64,000 bases of DNA from Ignavibacteria bacterium (GCA_016720145.1 JADJXV010000004.1:310001-374000); one strand, 5' to 3'; counted from the stretch's first letter, positions 36,382 through 46,232 are shown. Numbers and translations: made by a program. Notes: generated by a model from the letters alone, not told the origin.

Positions 36382-37941
36382 TTACAATTCTACTGCTTCG
36401 ATTTCATCCACCCAGAATTCGGGGCTGTTTCCTGTTGTAATAAATTGTTCAATTGTCGTAAAGACGGTGTCGGAAAATCCTCCGATATTGAGAATATCCT
36501 CACGGCTGTATGCCTGCGTTGTGCGATTCGGTTGCAAGTCGATACACACTAATTTTGCACCAGGATTACGGCTTTTGAGCGTTTCCCATTCCTGCATGAG
36601 CGCTGATGCACCGCTGCTTCGTGCGTCCACCCAGGATTCGTTATCTGAGACCATAATCACAATATCGACTGATTCGTTATGCCGGTTCAAGAGTTGTATC
36701 GGTGCTGAACAGTTTGTTCCTCCGCCACCGATGTCTGCAAGCTTTTTAGCGTTGGTCATCACCGTGTCGCGCGGGTTGATATCTATTCTAACAACATGAT
36801 TTTCAAAGGGTAATACACGTGCAGTGCGATTGACTCTCAAGAGCGCGGCCGTGATAAGCGCCGCTACATCTATACAGCGAACGACCGAGGTCGCGCCTTT
36901 GCGATAGCCGGTCACAGGGCTCTGCATCGAACCCGACACATCGGTACAAATCACGATGGATTTGCCCTCAAAAGCGGGCACATTTTCGGTTGCAATTTCC
37001 ATTGCATCCTGTAATGCATCACAAATTTGCGCCGGTAAGATTGATTTGTCGGCATAATAAAACGCTGTCATCAGTTGATATGGGAGCACTTTGGCGCGGC
37101 GTATTGCATCGCGATTGCGTAGCTTTCCGGCGATGTATTCCACCATTTCCGCGTCCTGAAATACTCCATGACGGGCGAAGGTATTGAGGTTCATCCGCAG
37201 CGTCTGCCACGGCGCATTGCGGGCAATTTCTCTCCACTGCTGTTCGGTAAGCGTTTGGGAAGTAAGCAATTGGAACGGTAAATCCGGGATCTCTTCACTC
37301 TCGCCCTTGCGGAACGTCTCTACGTCGCAGACAATCTTCGGCAATGTGGCAAACTCTTTCTTTCTTCCAATTAACCATCCATATAATGCTTCCCGCTCGG
37401 GGCTCTCGGGCTTCGGACGCGCCATCTTGATAATATCACCAAGCGAAGGCGACGCCCCAACCGATGCCGACACAAGCTGTTCGGCAGTGCGGCTTGCAAG
37501 CCATGTGCGGATCATACGCCGTGGCGCCGAACCGAACGACTTACGGCCAACCTGACCTGAGCGAACCATTTGCACATAATTGCGCAGCATTTTTCCATTC
37601 GAAATTACCCGTGGGAATATCCGCTCAAGAATCTCGGTATCACGCGTCGAGAGCACCGCCGCAAGCAAGGCAGGCATGTCTTTCATCATGCTTTGTTCAC
37701 GTGCATAGAGGGCAGTCTTGGCGATGAACTCCGGTTCGACGGCATTGCAGAGCTCAAGTACGGTAGCGAGCTGCATTTCGGCATTGGCGTAAAAGGTCGC
37801 ATTCAAGCATCCGGTCGCAGCATATTGTGCGAGTGCCTGACGATCCGAGAACTTATATGCCGGCGCTTTTTCAGAATTCACCGTGTCCGCCTGGCGGATA
37901 AATTTCCCAATGAAGGTTTTGAATAATTGTTTGTTTGCCAT
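36382..37941 (-). CDS. Ro60/TROVE domain protein (Rsr-like)
   Basis: A protein of 519 aa. I start at ATG 37939-37941 (AGGAG 8 nt upstream) because the longer frame to 37974 would overlap the promoter. Residues 1-320 are the HEAT-repeat TROVE ring (for example RQALAQYAATGCLNATFY, SMMKDMPALLAAVLSTRD and FGSAPRRMIRTWLASRTAE). The C-terminal vWA domain has MIDAS CTDVSGSMQ (Asp at about 334), GGGGTNCSAP and VSDNESW. Ro proteins bind Y RNAs and misfolded or fragmented RNA; in Deinococcus the Rsr-Y RNA complex works with PNPase, in Salmonella rsr sits with rtcB. It is the first gene of the operon, with five Y-RNAs after it. Confidence 0.95.
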   Translation of the reverse strand: MANKQLFKTFIGKFIRQADTVNSEKAPAYKFSDRQALAQYAATGCLNATFYANAEMQLATVLELCNAVEPEFIAKTALYAREQSMMKDMPALLAAVLSTRDTEILERIFPRVISNGKMLRNYVQMVRSGQVGRKSFGSAPRRMIRTWLASRTAEQLVSASVGASPSLGDIIKMARPKPESPEREALYGWLIGRKKEFATLPKIVCDVETFRKGESEEIPDLPFQLLTSQTLTEQQWREIARNAPWQTLRMNLNTFARHGVFQDAEMVEYIAGKLRNRDAIRRAKVLPYQLMTAFYYADKSILPAQICDALQDAMEIATENVPAFEGKSIVICTDVSGSMQSPVTGYRKGATSVVRCIDVAALITAALLRVNRTARVLPFENHVVRIDINPRDTVMTNAKKLADIGGGGTNCSAPIQLLNRHNESVDIVIMVSDNESWVDARSSGASALMQEWETLKSRNPGAKLVCIDLQPNRTTQAYSREDILNIGGFSDTVFTTIEQFITTGNSPEFWVDEIEAVEL

Positions 37942-37980
37942 TTTTATTCTCCTAAAATAAGTTGTAATTGCCATCTTATT

Positions 37981-37996
37981 TACAACACCCGTGCCA
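37981..37996 (-). promoter_or_regulatory. Sigma-54 (-24/-12) promoter of the Ro/Y-RNA/RtcB operon
   Basis: On the minus strand TGGCAC at 37996-37991, five bases, then TTGTA at 37985-37981; consensus is TGGCAC-N5-TTGCA/T, with C replaced by T. It lies 40 bp upstream of the Ro start. The divergent gene is RtcR, a sigma-54 activator. Upstream-binding sites might be the imperfect palindromes CTGTTAATTATACAG at 38029-38043 and TGAATGGTCGTTCA at 38079-38092; these are only suggestions. Confidence 0.75.
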
Positions 37997-38193
37997 AAGT
38001 GTGTTTATGGGTCAATTATCTGTTAATTATACAGTTACAAGCATAAAGTGTGTAAGAAATCTGACAATTTTTAGAAGTGAATGGTCGTTCATTATAGAAA
38101 TATATCGCGGTATTTAGAAAATTATCTATTTTTGAGAATTGAAGGGTGCAATTTTGATATAATTGATGTGCAACAAACGCCAAAAGAAAAAAA

Positions 38194-39863
38194 ATGCGTA
38201 AAAAAAATGTCGTTCTAGGATTTTTAGGCACCACGCTCGACCGGGCGCGTCGTGCGAATCGTTTTGACGGGTGGCGTCCGAGTGTATCGGTGACGATGCA
38301 TGCGGAGGAATTGCCGGTCGATAGGTTTATTCTGATTCACGGTCAGTCTGCGACGGGGCTTGCCCGGCAGATCAAGTCTGATATCGGGGAAGTGTCGCCG
38401 GATACGGAAGTGGAATTCCGTCAAATGGAATTTACGAACGCCTGGGATTTCGAAGAAGTATTCTCGAATCTCCTTGATTTTACTCGGAGTTTTCCGTTTG
38501 ACCCTGATGATGAGGAATACTACGTTCACCTCACGACCGGTACGCACGTTGCGCAGATTTGCCTCTTTCTCCTCACCGAAGCGCGGTATTTTCCGGCGAA
38601 ATTTGTGCAGAGTTCACCCGGACAAGAGCCGCCTCTTGCGAAAGGTTCGCTGCAGATTGTCGATCTGGATTTATCCAAATACAACTCCATCGCGCAGCGT
38701 TTTGCCGAGGAACGCCGCGATAGGTATGCGGCACTGAAGTCCGGCATCAACACGCGTAACGCCAGGTTTAACAGTATGATAGAGCGTATCGAGCGTGTAG
38801 CAGTCGGTTCGAAAGCGCCGATACTCATCATGGGTCCGACAGGCGCCGGCAAGTCGCAGCTTGCGCGGAGGATTTACGAACTCAAAAAAGACTGTTTTCA
38901 GGTGTCGGGGAATTTTGTTGAGGTTAATTGCGCTACACTTCGCGGTGATTCTTCGATGTCCGCCCTTTTTGGTCACATCAAAGGTGCGTTTACCGGCGCT
39001 GCGACGGGGCGCGATGGGTATTTGAAAAAGGCGGATAAGGGGATTTTGTTTTTGGATGAAATCGGCGAACTCGGCACCGACGAACAGGCTATGCTCCTGC
39101 GCGCGCTGGAGGATAAGGTGTTCTTTCCGCTCGGCGCAGACGCGGAAACAGAAAGTGATTTTCAGCTTATCGGCGGAACAAATAAGGAGTTAGGCGTGCT
39201 CTCCCGCGAAGGAAAATTCCGTGAAGACTTACTGGCAAGGATTAATTTATGGACATTTCAGATGCCCGGACTCGCCGAACGGCGTGAGGATATCGAACCG
39301 AATATTGAGTATGAATTAGAGCGATTTGCGCGGCTAAATAACTCGCTCGTGACGTTTACGAGTGACGCGCGCGAACAATTCCTCAAATTCTCCCACACGA
39401 AAGAAGCGATTTGGAATGCGAATTTCCGTGATCTCAATGCGGCGATTACGCGTATGGCGACGCTTGCTGTGGGCGGGAGAATTACGATGCCGGATGTGGA
39501 CGAGGAAATCCTCCGCCTGCAGCAACATTGGGAGGGATTACTCCGCAGAATGAACGTGCAGAACGTCTGCTTCGGAAAATCCTCCCAAGCGATGAACTCG
39601 ACCAACTCGATAGATTCGAACGGGTTCAGCTCGAAGATGTGGTGTCGGTCATTGCAAGCAGCGACTCGCTCGCCGGAGCAGGACGCACGCTCTTTCATGC
39701 CTCCCGCGAAAGGAAAAATCACGCCAACGACACCGACCGATTGCGGAAATATTTGGCAAAATTTGGTTTGGAATTTGGAGCGGTGAAGGCGCGGCGGGGA
39801 TGTGGGAATATGCCGGGGTTTAATCTAACAAATGATGTGGAATTCCCAGACCTCGTTTGGTAA
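38194..39863 (+). CDS. rtcR: RtcR, CARF-domain sigma-54 activator of RNA-repair operon (frameshifted)
   Basis: RtcR senses tRNA fragments with cyclic phosphate ends through its CARF domain and activates the rtc operon with sigma-54 RNA polymerase (shown in Salmonella). Residues 1-185 are the CARF domain (VVLGFLGTTLD, HLTTGTHVAQICLFLLTEA). The AAA+ core has Walker A GPTGAGKS (214-221), GAFTGA (264-269) and Walker B ILFLDEIGE (284-292). The frame breaks at about residue 447: restoring one G in the GGG at 39534-39536 gives ITPQNERAERLLRKIL...FERVQLEDV...DRLRKYLAKFGLEF, the RtcR C-terminus, ending at 39863 (about 556 aa). Confidence 0.9.
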
Positions 39864-39954
39864 CCCTCATTCAGTACAATCTTCCTCAATTATCTAAATT
39901 ATAATAACCAATTCGTATATTGAGTAGTTATCTGAAACATACAACATCAAATCC

Positions 39955-40828
39955 ATGAAACAACTATTCCAAAACACAGCAATTCTCATCCTCAGCTTTA
40001 CGTTGCATATAACGCTCGCGCACCCACGCTGTGACACATACGATTCAACCGATGTACTCTTTCCAATGACCAAATTTTACGGACAGTTACAACGGGGGAT
40101 AGGTTCGTATAATAATGAAATGTTCTGGAATATCAAACTCGGCGGGCTGTTTCAATTCTATAGGTTTGAGAATTCCTCGATAAATTTCCTGTCACTCCAC
40201 GAACTCAATGCCACGCCGTATAATGACATCACGTTTGACCCCGCAGGTGCACGATGGGAAGAGTCGCTCAATTATTCATATCGTTCTCAACGCTCAATAT
40301 ACAATAGGTTATGCACATCGCTGCAAACATGAAATCGATAATTTTGACCCGGCTGACAGCGTGCAGAATATAGATGTTTCGCAATTGACCAAACGGGTGG
40401 TCATTCTCTCTGGACCGTATTTTGAATTTCAAAATGTCATGCAGGTTACGTCAGAAAGTGAACTTAATGTACTCGCCCGCTTCGACTACACGCCGATTAA
40501 TATTGATTATCGCTATCCTCTCACGACCAATGACCTGAGTTGGAATGATATAGATGCAGAACTGTCACTCGCAACTCGTTATAAATATAAAATTAACAGT
40601 ACTATTGATCTTCAAGCCAAGCTATGGCTGAATACTTCCTTTTTACGTTCAATAGGAGCTCGATCGAATTACCGAGTAGAGGCAGCCGGTACTCTCCACG
40701 GAAAAAGCAATGCTGCGACAATTTTTATCGCACGGGAATATATGTATGATGATTTGTCCTCGCCGACTCCGCATGCGTCGCAGGTGGTGTATGTGGGATT
40801 TCGATTGATGAGTGTGAATTTCTGGTAG
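39955..40828 (+). pseudogene. Predicted secreted/outer-membrane beta protein, frameshifted
   Basis: Two overlapping frames make one probable gene of about 290 aa. The first (39955-40332) opens with a signal peptide (ILILSFTLHITLAHP) and beta-like segments. The second (to 40828) carries the remainder with strands such as RVVILSGPYFEFQNVMQV, ELNVLARFDYTP and SQVVYVGFRLMSVNFW, an end with a terminal aromatic typical of outer-membrane barrels. A single base must be lost (or two gained) between about 40255 and 40320, near an ATATAC stretch. TIGYAHRCKHEIDN lies just beyond. The family is not recognised. It follows rtcR by 91 bp on the same strand, but any link to RNA repair is unsupported. Confidence 0.5.
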
Positions 40829-40830
40829 GG

Positions 40831-41066
40831 TTAGTTCTACTTTGGTACTTTACTTTTTGAAATGTGCTGCCCATACGAATGAGCATGAAAAACCTTAGTA
40901 ACGCGCAGTACCAACCTGAATAACAACCTTATTTTTAGTATAGCCGTGTACCCATCGCAAGGTAAAAACTATACAATAAGGTAATAAGGTTATATCTTTA
41001 ACTGACATAGTTCTACTAAGGTTTATCACATTCACCTATAAACGTAAAGTGCCAAAGTAGAATTAG
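40831..41066. mobile_element. MITE-like foldback element, about 235 bp
   Basis: Terminal inverted repeats of about 22 bp: TAGTTCTACTTTGGTACTTTA at the left and a near-complement TAAAGTGCCAAAGTAGAATTA at the right (3 mismatches). Inner inverted pairs are AAACCTTAGTA/TACTAAGGTTT (perfect, 11 bp), AACCTTAT/ATAAGGTT and AGTATAG/CTATAC. It has TA at each end, the target typical of Tc1/mariner-IS630 elements. It contains no ORF. It begins 3 bp after the stop of the upstream gene. Confidence 0.6.
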
Positions 41067-41092
41067 GAATGAGCGATAATAGCTGAACAATT

Positions 41093-42301
41093 CTATTGTT
41101 GAATTTCCCGCACATCCACCACTCCACGCCCCCACAAAAGCGGCACAGCCGCCGACACACCCAGCACGCCGAATATTCCGCCGGAAATGAGTAATGCAGT
41201 GCCAAGCGAAAAACTGTCACTCACCCAGCCGACAAGCGGACCGACAATGCTAAATATAATTCTTACAATCATTTGACGCACCGAAAGCACCGTCGCGCGG
41301 CGGTCATCGGGTACTTCTCGATTGATGTAGGTGTTGAAAATTGGATTGTTGATACCACGCACGAAGTAGAAGATCAAGAGCGCAGGTATGAACCAAATCG
41401 TCATGCCGATACCCAAAATCAAATAACCAACCATCGATGTAACCGCTAATATTATAATCATGTTTCGCGCACCAAGAGCCGTCTCGAAGCGATGGGCGTT
41501 CATCGAAAACCAGCCGACCGTAAAGTTCAGCGTGGTCCATGCTGCACCAAATACGGCAATCGGCACACCGACAGCGAGCATATAAGGCTGAATAAACCAG
41601 ACCATCGTCAGGGTTGATGCGCCGACTATGCCTGAGAAGACAATCAGCGAGCGCAAACGAACATTTACAATGAGCGCAAAACGGGTAATCATGAGGATAT
41701 CGTGGAAAGAGGTATGTCCCTTGACGAGTGCTCGTCTTGGAGGTTCGGTGAGGAGGAATGCTAATGGTATAGCTAATGAAATCACTGCGAATTGTACATA
41801 TATCTGGAACATCAAGCTGATACCAGCCAACAAACCACCCAAGACTCCGGCGATTGCCTCCGAGAAATTCCCGAAGGAAATCTGTCTGCCCTCTGCATGA
41901 ATTGAACGTTTCGTTTCACCAAGTGCGGCAAGAGTGTCAAATGTCATTGCTGAGTCTGTGCCGGAGATGAAGCTCGCGCCAAAACCGAGGACAATTTCAG
42001 CGGCAAAAATCATCCAGAAGCCGCTTGCAAAACAGTATATACCAAATCCTAGTGACCCTCCAATGACACCGATTATAATTGTTCGGCGGCGACCAAGACG
42101 GTCTGAAAAATACCCCGACGGTATTTCAAGTGCTAGCATTGCTACTGAAAAACTCGCTTGCAGGACCATTATATCCTGCATTGAGAGTCCGACACTACGA
42201 TAGAACAGAACAAGAGTCGGCAGAGCCACCATGAAATACCGCAGTGCCTGAATTGCATAGAGGAGAGGAATATTGCGCCGGAGATTTTGTTCGCTTGTCA
42301 T
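41093..42301 (-). CDS. MFS transporter
   Basis: A protein of 402 aa with about twelve hydrophobic segments. The MFS loop 2-3 motif is GYFSDRLGRRRTIIIGV (about 58-74). Other segments are IPLLYAIQALRYFMVALPTLVLFY, GFWMIFAAEIVLGFGASFISGTDSAMT and MIVRIIFSIVGPLVGWVSD. The substrate cannot be told. It is typical of drug or metabolite exporters. It is monocistronic, with a divergent 360-bp region upstream. Confidence 0.85.
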   Translation of the reverse strand: MTSEQNLRRNIPLLYAIQALRYFMVALPTLVLFYRSVGLSMQDIMVLQASFSVAMLALEIPSGYFSDRLGRRRTIIIGVIGGSLGFGIYCFASGFWMIFAAEIVLGFGASFISGTDSAMTFDTLAALGETKRSIHAEGRQISFGNFSEAIAGVLGGLLAGISLMFQIYVQFAVISLAIPLAFLLTEPPRRALVKGHTSFHDILMITRFALIVNVRLRSLIVFSGIVGASTLTMVWFIQPYMLAVGVPIAVFGAAWTTLNFTVGWFSMNAHRFETALGARNMIIILAVTSMVGYLILGIGMTIWFIPALLIFYFVRGINNPIFNTYINREVPDDRRATVLSVRQMIVRIIFSIVGPLVGWVSDSFSLGTALLISGGIFGVLGVSAAVPLLWGRGVVDVREIQQ

Positions 42302-42662
42302 CTAAAAAATAGTAAGATATGTTTCTATTGAATGAGTTGATATTTGAGAATCACCGTTGATTATTCACTAACATTTTGGTAAATATAAAGATAAATTTAC
42401 TTTAAAATATAAATAGCTTGAATATTGGGTAAATATCACTCATATTGAAACTGACGGTGAACTCTATTTGCTTGTTCAATTCAACCGAATACACATTGTA
42501 TAATTGTCGAAAAATTGAAGTATAATAGTGTCATCTATCTCTTTTATTCTGAAAATTCAATCTTCTGTAAGTCCTCCTATTTTCATTCTATCACGTTCCA
42601 CTCGGTAATTGTTCCGTATTTTTGCATAATTAAATCCCCGTCTATCTTTCAGGAGAACAACT
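42302..42662. other. Intergenic region, 361 bp, no feature seen
   Basis: AT-rich divergent promoter region between the MFS gene and the endonuclease gene. A short ORF in the same direction overlaps the downstream gene start but has no coding character. CAGGAG at about 42650 is the ribosome-binding site of the next gene. Confidence 0.4.
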
Positions 42663-44345
42663 ATGCCATTTCGCTACGGGATAGTTATTGTGTATTTTTT
42701 ATCAATGTATCTACCGTCCTTCGCCCAGGAATGTCCCACCCAATTCGGTGACAATATCCTCGATTTTGGATCCGTACAAACGCGTACAACCACCATTAAA
42801 AAGCTATGGCTCAAGACGTCTCCGACAGCTAATCCTATCGTGATTCGATCTGCGTCGGTAGTTTCGGGAGAGAATGTTTTCAAGGTAAAATTGCCAAGCC
42901 AAATACTTATTAACCCAAATGACAGCACTGAGATAGAAGTTGATTTCAAGAGTAATCAAAATATTAATTTCTCTGCATCTGCTTTTTTACAAGTACAATG
43001 TACTGCCTCCGGTGCCACCTACTCTCTCCCCATATCCCTTCGCGCTTCGTGTAATTATCCTGATACGGTCTATAATTTTACTCAAAATCTTGTCGGTGCA
43101 CAGCTTTTTCAGTCGTTAAGTGCATACCTGCAGAATCAAGTTGTCCTCGATTATAAGCAAGCACGAACGGCATTTTTTAGTCAATTAGATAATCGAAACG
43201 GGGAAGTGGAATGTGTCTATACCGGACGCACCATCAAGACGACGACCATTCCTGACCCGAATCAATTTAATTGTGAACACACCTGGCCGCAGAGTAAAGG
43301 GTCGGATGTGCCACCTCCCGAATCCGATATTTACCATTTGTATCCTTCTTGGGAAACGGCGAATACTAAACGTTCCAATTTCCCTTTTGGCAATGTAACG
43401 CAGAATATCAGCTGGCAGGATGGTGGTTCAAAACTTGGCCAGGCTACCGGAAGCAATGAAATTGTCTTTGAGCCCCGTGACAAACACAAAGGAAATGTCG
43501 CTCGGAGTTTGTTCTATTTTGCTACTCGTTACGGCAATCGCAAGGGCACCAATGACACCCAGGGATTCCTGACGTCGATGGAGTCCACACTCCGTCAGTG
43601 GTGTGTACTCGATACGGTCGATGCGCTCGAAATGCAACGTAATGAAGGAATTGCGAAGATTCAGCAGCGGCGTAATCCGTATATCGATCATCCGGAATTG
43701 ATCGATCGAATCTATAATATTGGTAATCAACCGGGGTACCCGAAATATCCGCAACCTGTTGCCAGTGATACGTTTCTCACATTCGGCAACGTAGGTCAGC
43801 TTGCATTGTATGTACATAATACCGGCAATGATGCAGCAGTAATTCAAACGGTGGACTTTCGGAATGCATCAGGTGATATCTTTACGCTAGCGCAATTTGA
43901 TACGACAATTGCTCCCGGTGGACGAGCTCGTGTGGTGATAAATTCTAATAAAATCAACGGTTCTGCTACTGCCCGTGTACGCTTCGCTGCGGGAGTTCCT
44001 GCTGTTAATGTGTTCATAAGTACATTAGGTACATCCTCGATTGCTTCTCTTGAAGGCGATGCACCGATATTCGCAGTCGAGCAAAACGTTCCGAACCCTA
44101 CCTCTAATACCATGACACAAATCACGCTACACGTACCGCCTCAAACGGTGAATGCAACAAGTTTGAAATTCTATCAGTTAGACGGACGTGAAGTATTCGA
44201 TGCAACAGGTTTGATTGAGTGGTCATCGGGAGGCAAAGGTGTCGTACAGCTTGGCGAGAAGGAACTCTTCCAATGTGGACAATTTGCAATGTATCGTCTC
44301 ACAGCACCTGGACATTCTATGGCGAAAGTAATGATTGTACGGTGA
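42663..44345 (+). CDS. Secreted endonuclease I with choice-of-anchor and T9SS sorting domains
   Basis: A protein of 560 aa. The signal peptide is YGIVIVYFLSMYLPSFAQ. An Ig-like choice-of-anchor D-type domain (about 20-125) is followed by the endonuclease I (EndA/NucM) domain at about 130-350: VVLDYKQARTAFFSQLDN, CVYTGRTI, NCEHTWPQSKGSD (the His metal/active-site motif), DIYHLYPSWETANTKRSNFPFGNV (split), GNVARSLFYFATRY and RRNPYIDHPELIDRIY. A second anchor-like Ig domain (about 360-465) and a T9SS sorting domain (about 475-560; VPNPTSNTMTQITLHVPP...GQFAMYRLT) follow. It should be exported and degrade extracellular DNA. Confidence 0.88.
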   Translation: MPFRYGIVIVYFLSMYLPSFAQECPTQFGDNILDFGSVQTRTTTIKKLWLKTSPTANPIVIRSASVVSGENVFKVKLPSQILINPNDSTEIEVDFKSNQNINFSASAFLQVQCTASGATYSLPISLRASCNYPDTVYNFTQNLVGAQLFQSLSAYLQNQVVLDYKQARTAFFSQLDNRNGEVECVYTGRTIKTTTIPDPNQFNCEHTWPQSKGSDVPPPESDIYHLYPSWETANTKRSNFPFGNVTQNISWQDGGSKLGQATGSNEIVFEPRDKHKGNVARSLFYFATRYGNRKGTNDTQGFLTSMESTLRQWCVLDTVDALEMQRNEGIAKIQQRRNPYIDHPELIDRIYNIGNQPGYPKYPQPVASDTFLTFGNVGQLALYVHNTGNDAAVIQTVDFRNASGDIFTLAQFDTTIAPGGRARVVINSNKINGSATARVRFAAGVPAVNVFISTLGTSSIASLEGDAPIFAVEQNVPNPTSNTMTQITLHVPPQTVNATSLKFYQLDGREVFDATGLIEWSSGGKGVVQLGEKELFQCGQFAMYRLTAPGHSMAKVMIVR

Positions 44346-44377
44346 TGATAGAGGAAAAAGCAAAAGGAAAGAATGTA

Positions 44378-44398
44378 GGGGCGAATTGCATTCGCCCC
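44378..44398. repeat. Short GGGGCGAA palindrome
   Basis: GGGGCGAA/TTCGCCCC with a 5-nt loop, downstream of the endonuclease gene. No T-tract follows, so termination is doubtful. The sequence GTAGGGGCGAATTGCATTCGCCCC is a type of intergenic repeat. A degenerate ATCAnnnnATCA repeat copy follows at 44464-44495. Confidence 0.45.
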
Positions 44399-44563
44399 AG
44401 TCATGCAGGTAGGGCGAGTGCAAATCATCCCAAGAAAAATCACAAACCTGACAAACCAGCGTAAATCATAAAAAATCAAAGACATCAGAGTGTCATTACA
44501 GCGCAAAAAAATTGAAAATTGAATGAGCATGAGCTCAATTGTACTATTATATTGAAAGACAGA

Positions 44564-46198
44564 ATGAATACATCGGGAACACTATTCGTGGTCTCTACTC
44601 CAATTGGGAATGACGACGATATTTCACTACGCGCACTTAAAGTGCTGAAAACATGCGATATCGTCGTGTGTGAAGAGGGAAAAGTAGGAGCAAAACTTCT
44701 CAGACAGCACAAAATTTCACAACCGATTGAAGAGCTCAACGAGCATAATGAAGACGCCACAGCTTCTGTCCTATTAGAACAGCTTCGTGCCGGTAAGAAT
44801 CTTGCCTTAATATCAGATGCAGGCACACCATTACTCGCCGATCCGGGACTCGCACTCGTCAAACTTGCGATAAAACATGAAATTCCGGTCGATGTCGTGC
44901 CAGGTGCCTCAAGTATTCTTACTGCGCTTGTCCGTAGCGGAATGCCGACGAATCAGTTCGTGTTTGCAGGATTTGTAAGCCGTAAGCCCGATGAGCGCGT
45001 GACGGAACTTACTTCACTCTCGCAAGAACGCCGAACTATAATTTTACTCGAAACTCCGTACAGACTTCTCCCCCTATTGGAAGCAGCCGCGCAAGTAATG
45101 CCGAAGCGAGCAGCGTATCTTGGATGCAATCTGACTCTGCCGTTTGAAACGCATCATTACGGCACATTTGCTGAGTTATTTACCAAATTCTCGGAAGAGA
45201 AATTTAAGGGTGAATTTGTGGTATGTTTTGCGGGTAACCCTAATGCTATTCAAGCAGCTGCAGCGCCTGTAGAAAACTTGGCAAAAGAATTTTTTGAGGG
45301 TAATGAGCGTCCGCGTGGGTTCAAATCCGCCGACGATTCCGATCGCAAACCAAAATTTGACCGCACGAAAAAAGACTATCAAAAGCCACGTTCAGCGCCA
45401 AGTGACAATGACGGTGTTGAAAGCAACGACGAAGAGCGTCCTTCCCGTGGGTATGATGATAGAAATTCCGGTGGTGATGAACGCCCTGCTCGTCGATTTG
45501 ATGATCGCAAGCCAAGTGGTGACCGACCTCCATTTAGAAAATTTGACGATCGCAAGCCAAGTGGTGACCGACCTCCATTTAGAAAATTCGATGATCGCAA
45601 GCCGAGTGGCGACCGACCTCCATTTAGAAAATTTGACGATCGTAAGCCAAGCGGTGACAGACCATTCCGTAAATTCGACGATCGCAATTCCGGTGGTGGC
45701 GATGAGCGTCCGGCCAGAAGATTCGACGACCGTAATTCGGGCGGTGGAGATCGACCATTCAGAAAATTTGACGATAGAAATTCAGGTGGTGGCGACAGAC
45801 CTCCGTTTAGAAAATTTGATGATCGCAATTCAGGTGGTGGCGACAGACCTCCATTTAGAAAATTCGATGACCGTAAGCCGAGTGGTGATCGTCCGCCATT
45901 TAGAAAATTCGATGACCGTAAGCCGAGTGGTGATCGTCCTCCATTTAGAAAATTCGATGATCGTAAGCCGAGTGGGGACAGACCATTCCGTAAATTCGAT
46001 GATCGTGCTTCCGGTGGAGGTGATGAGCGTCGTGAAGGAGGAGAATTCCGTAGCGAAGGCGGCGGCGGATTTGGTGGCGGCGGCGGCTTCAAAGGCAAAC
46101 GTCCATTCAAGAAATTCGGCGGCGGAGGCAGTAAATTTGGAGGTCGTGGTGGCGGTGGTAGGAGCAGCGGAGGTGGCGGTCGTGGTGGTCGCAGTTAG
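44564..46198 (+). CDS. rsmI: RsmI-like 16S rRNA 2'-O-methyltransferase with long Arg/Gly-rich repeat tail
   Basis: A protein of 544 aa. The start is the ATG at 44564, giving MNTSGTLFVVSTPIGNDDD. The tetrapyrrole methylase fold (residues 1-225) has VSTPIGNDDDISLRALKVLK (about 9-28), LISDAGTPLLADPG (about 80-93), VDVVPGASSILTALVRSGMP and LLETPYRLL. RsmI 2'-O-methylates C1402 of 16S rRNA. The usual AEDTR motif is replaced by CEEGKVGAKLLRQ. After about residue 250 there are about 290 residues of low-complexity repeats (RPPFRKFDDRKPSGD unit, roughly nine copies) and a Gly-rich RGGG end. Such tails resemble RGG RNA-binding segments. The tail adds a long spurious ORF in another frame. Confidence 0.85.
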   Translation: MNTSGTLFVVSTPIGNDDDISLRALKVLKTCDIVVCEEGKVGAKLLRQHKISQPIEELNEHNEDATASVLLEQLRAGKNLALISDAGTPLLADPGLALVKLAIKHEIPVDVVPGASSILTALVRSGMPTNQFVFAGFVSRKPDERVTELTSLSQERRTIILLETPYRLLPLLEAAAQVMPKRAAYLGCNLTLPFETHHYGTFAELFTKFSEEKFKGEFVVCFAGNPNAIQAAAAPVENLAKEFFEGNERPRGFKSADDSDRKPKFDRTKKDYQKPRSAPSDNDGVESNDEERPSRGYDDRNSGGDERPARRFDDRKPSGDRPPFRKFDDRKPSGDRPPFRKFDDRKPSGDRPPFRKFDDRKPSGDRPFRKFDDRNSGGGDERPARRFDDRNSGGGDRPFRKFDDRNSGGGDRPPFRKFDDRNSGGGDRPPFRKFDDRKPSGDRPPFRKFDDRKPSGDRPPFRKFDDRKPSGDRPFRKFDDRASGGGDERREGGEFRSEGGGGFGGGGGFKGKRPFKKFGGGGSKFGGRGGGGRSSGGGGRGGRS

Positions 46199-46232
46199 AA
46201 TTTTCTCCAACAAACGCCAAGATATTAATCAT

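Noticed and set aside
40831..41066. Integron attC site
   Set aside because: The length and nested palindromes do not fit and no R'/R'' core sites or integrase are seen.
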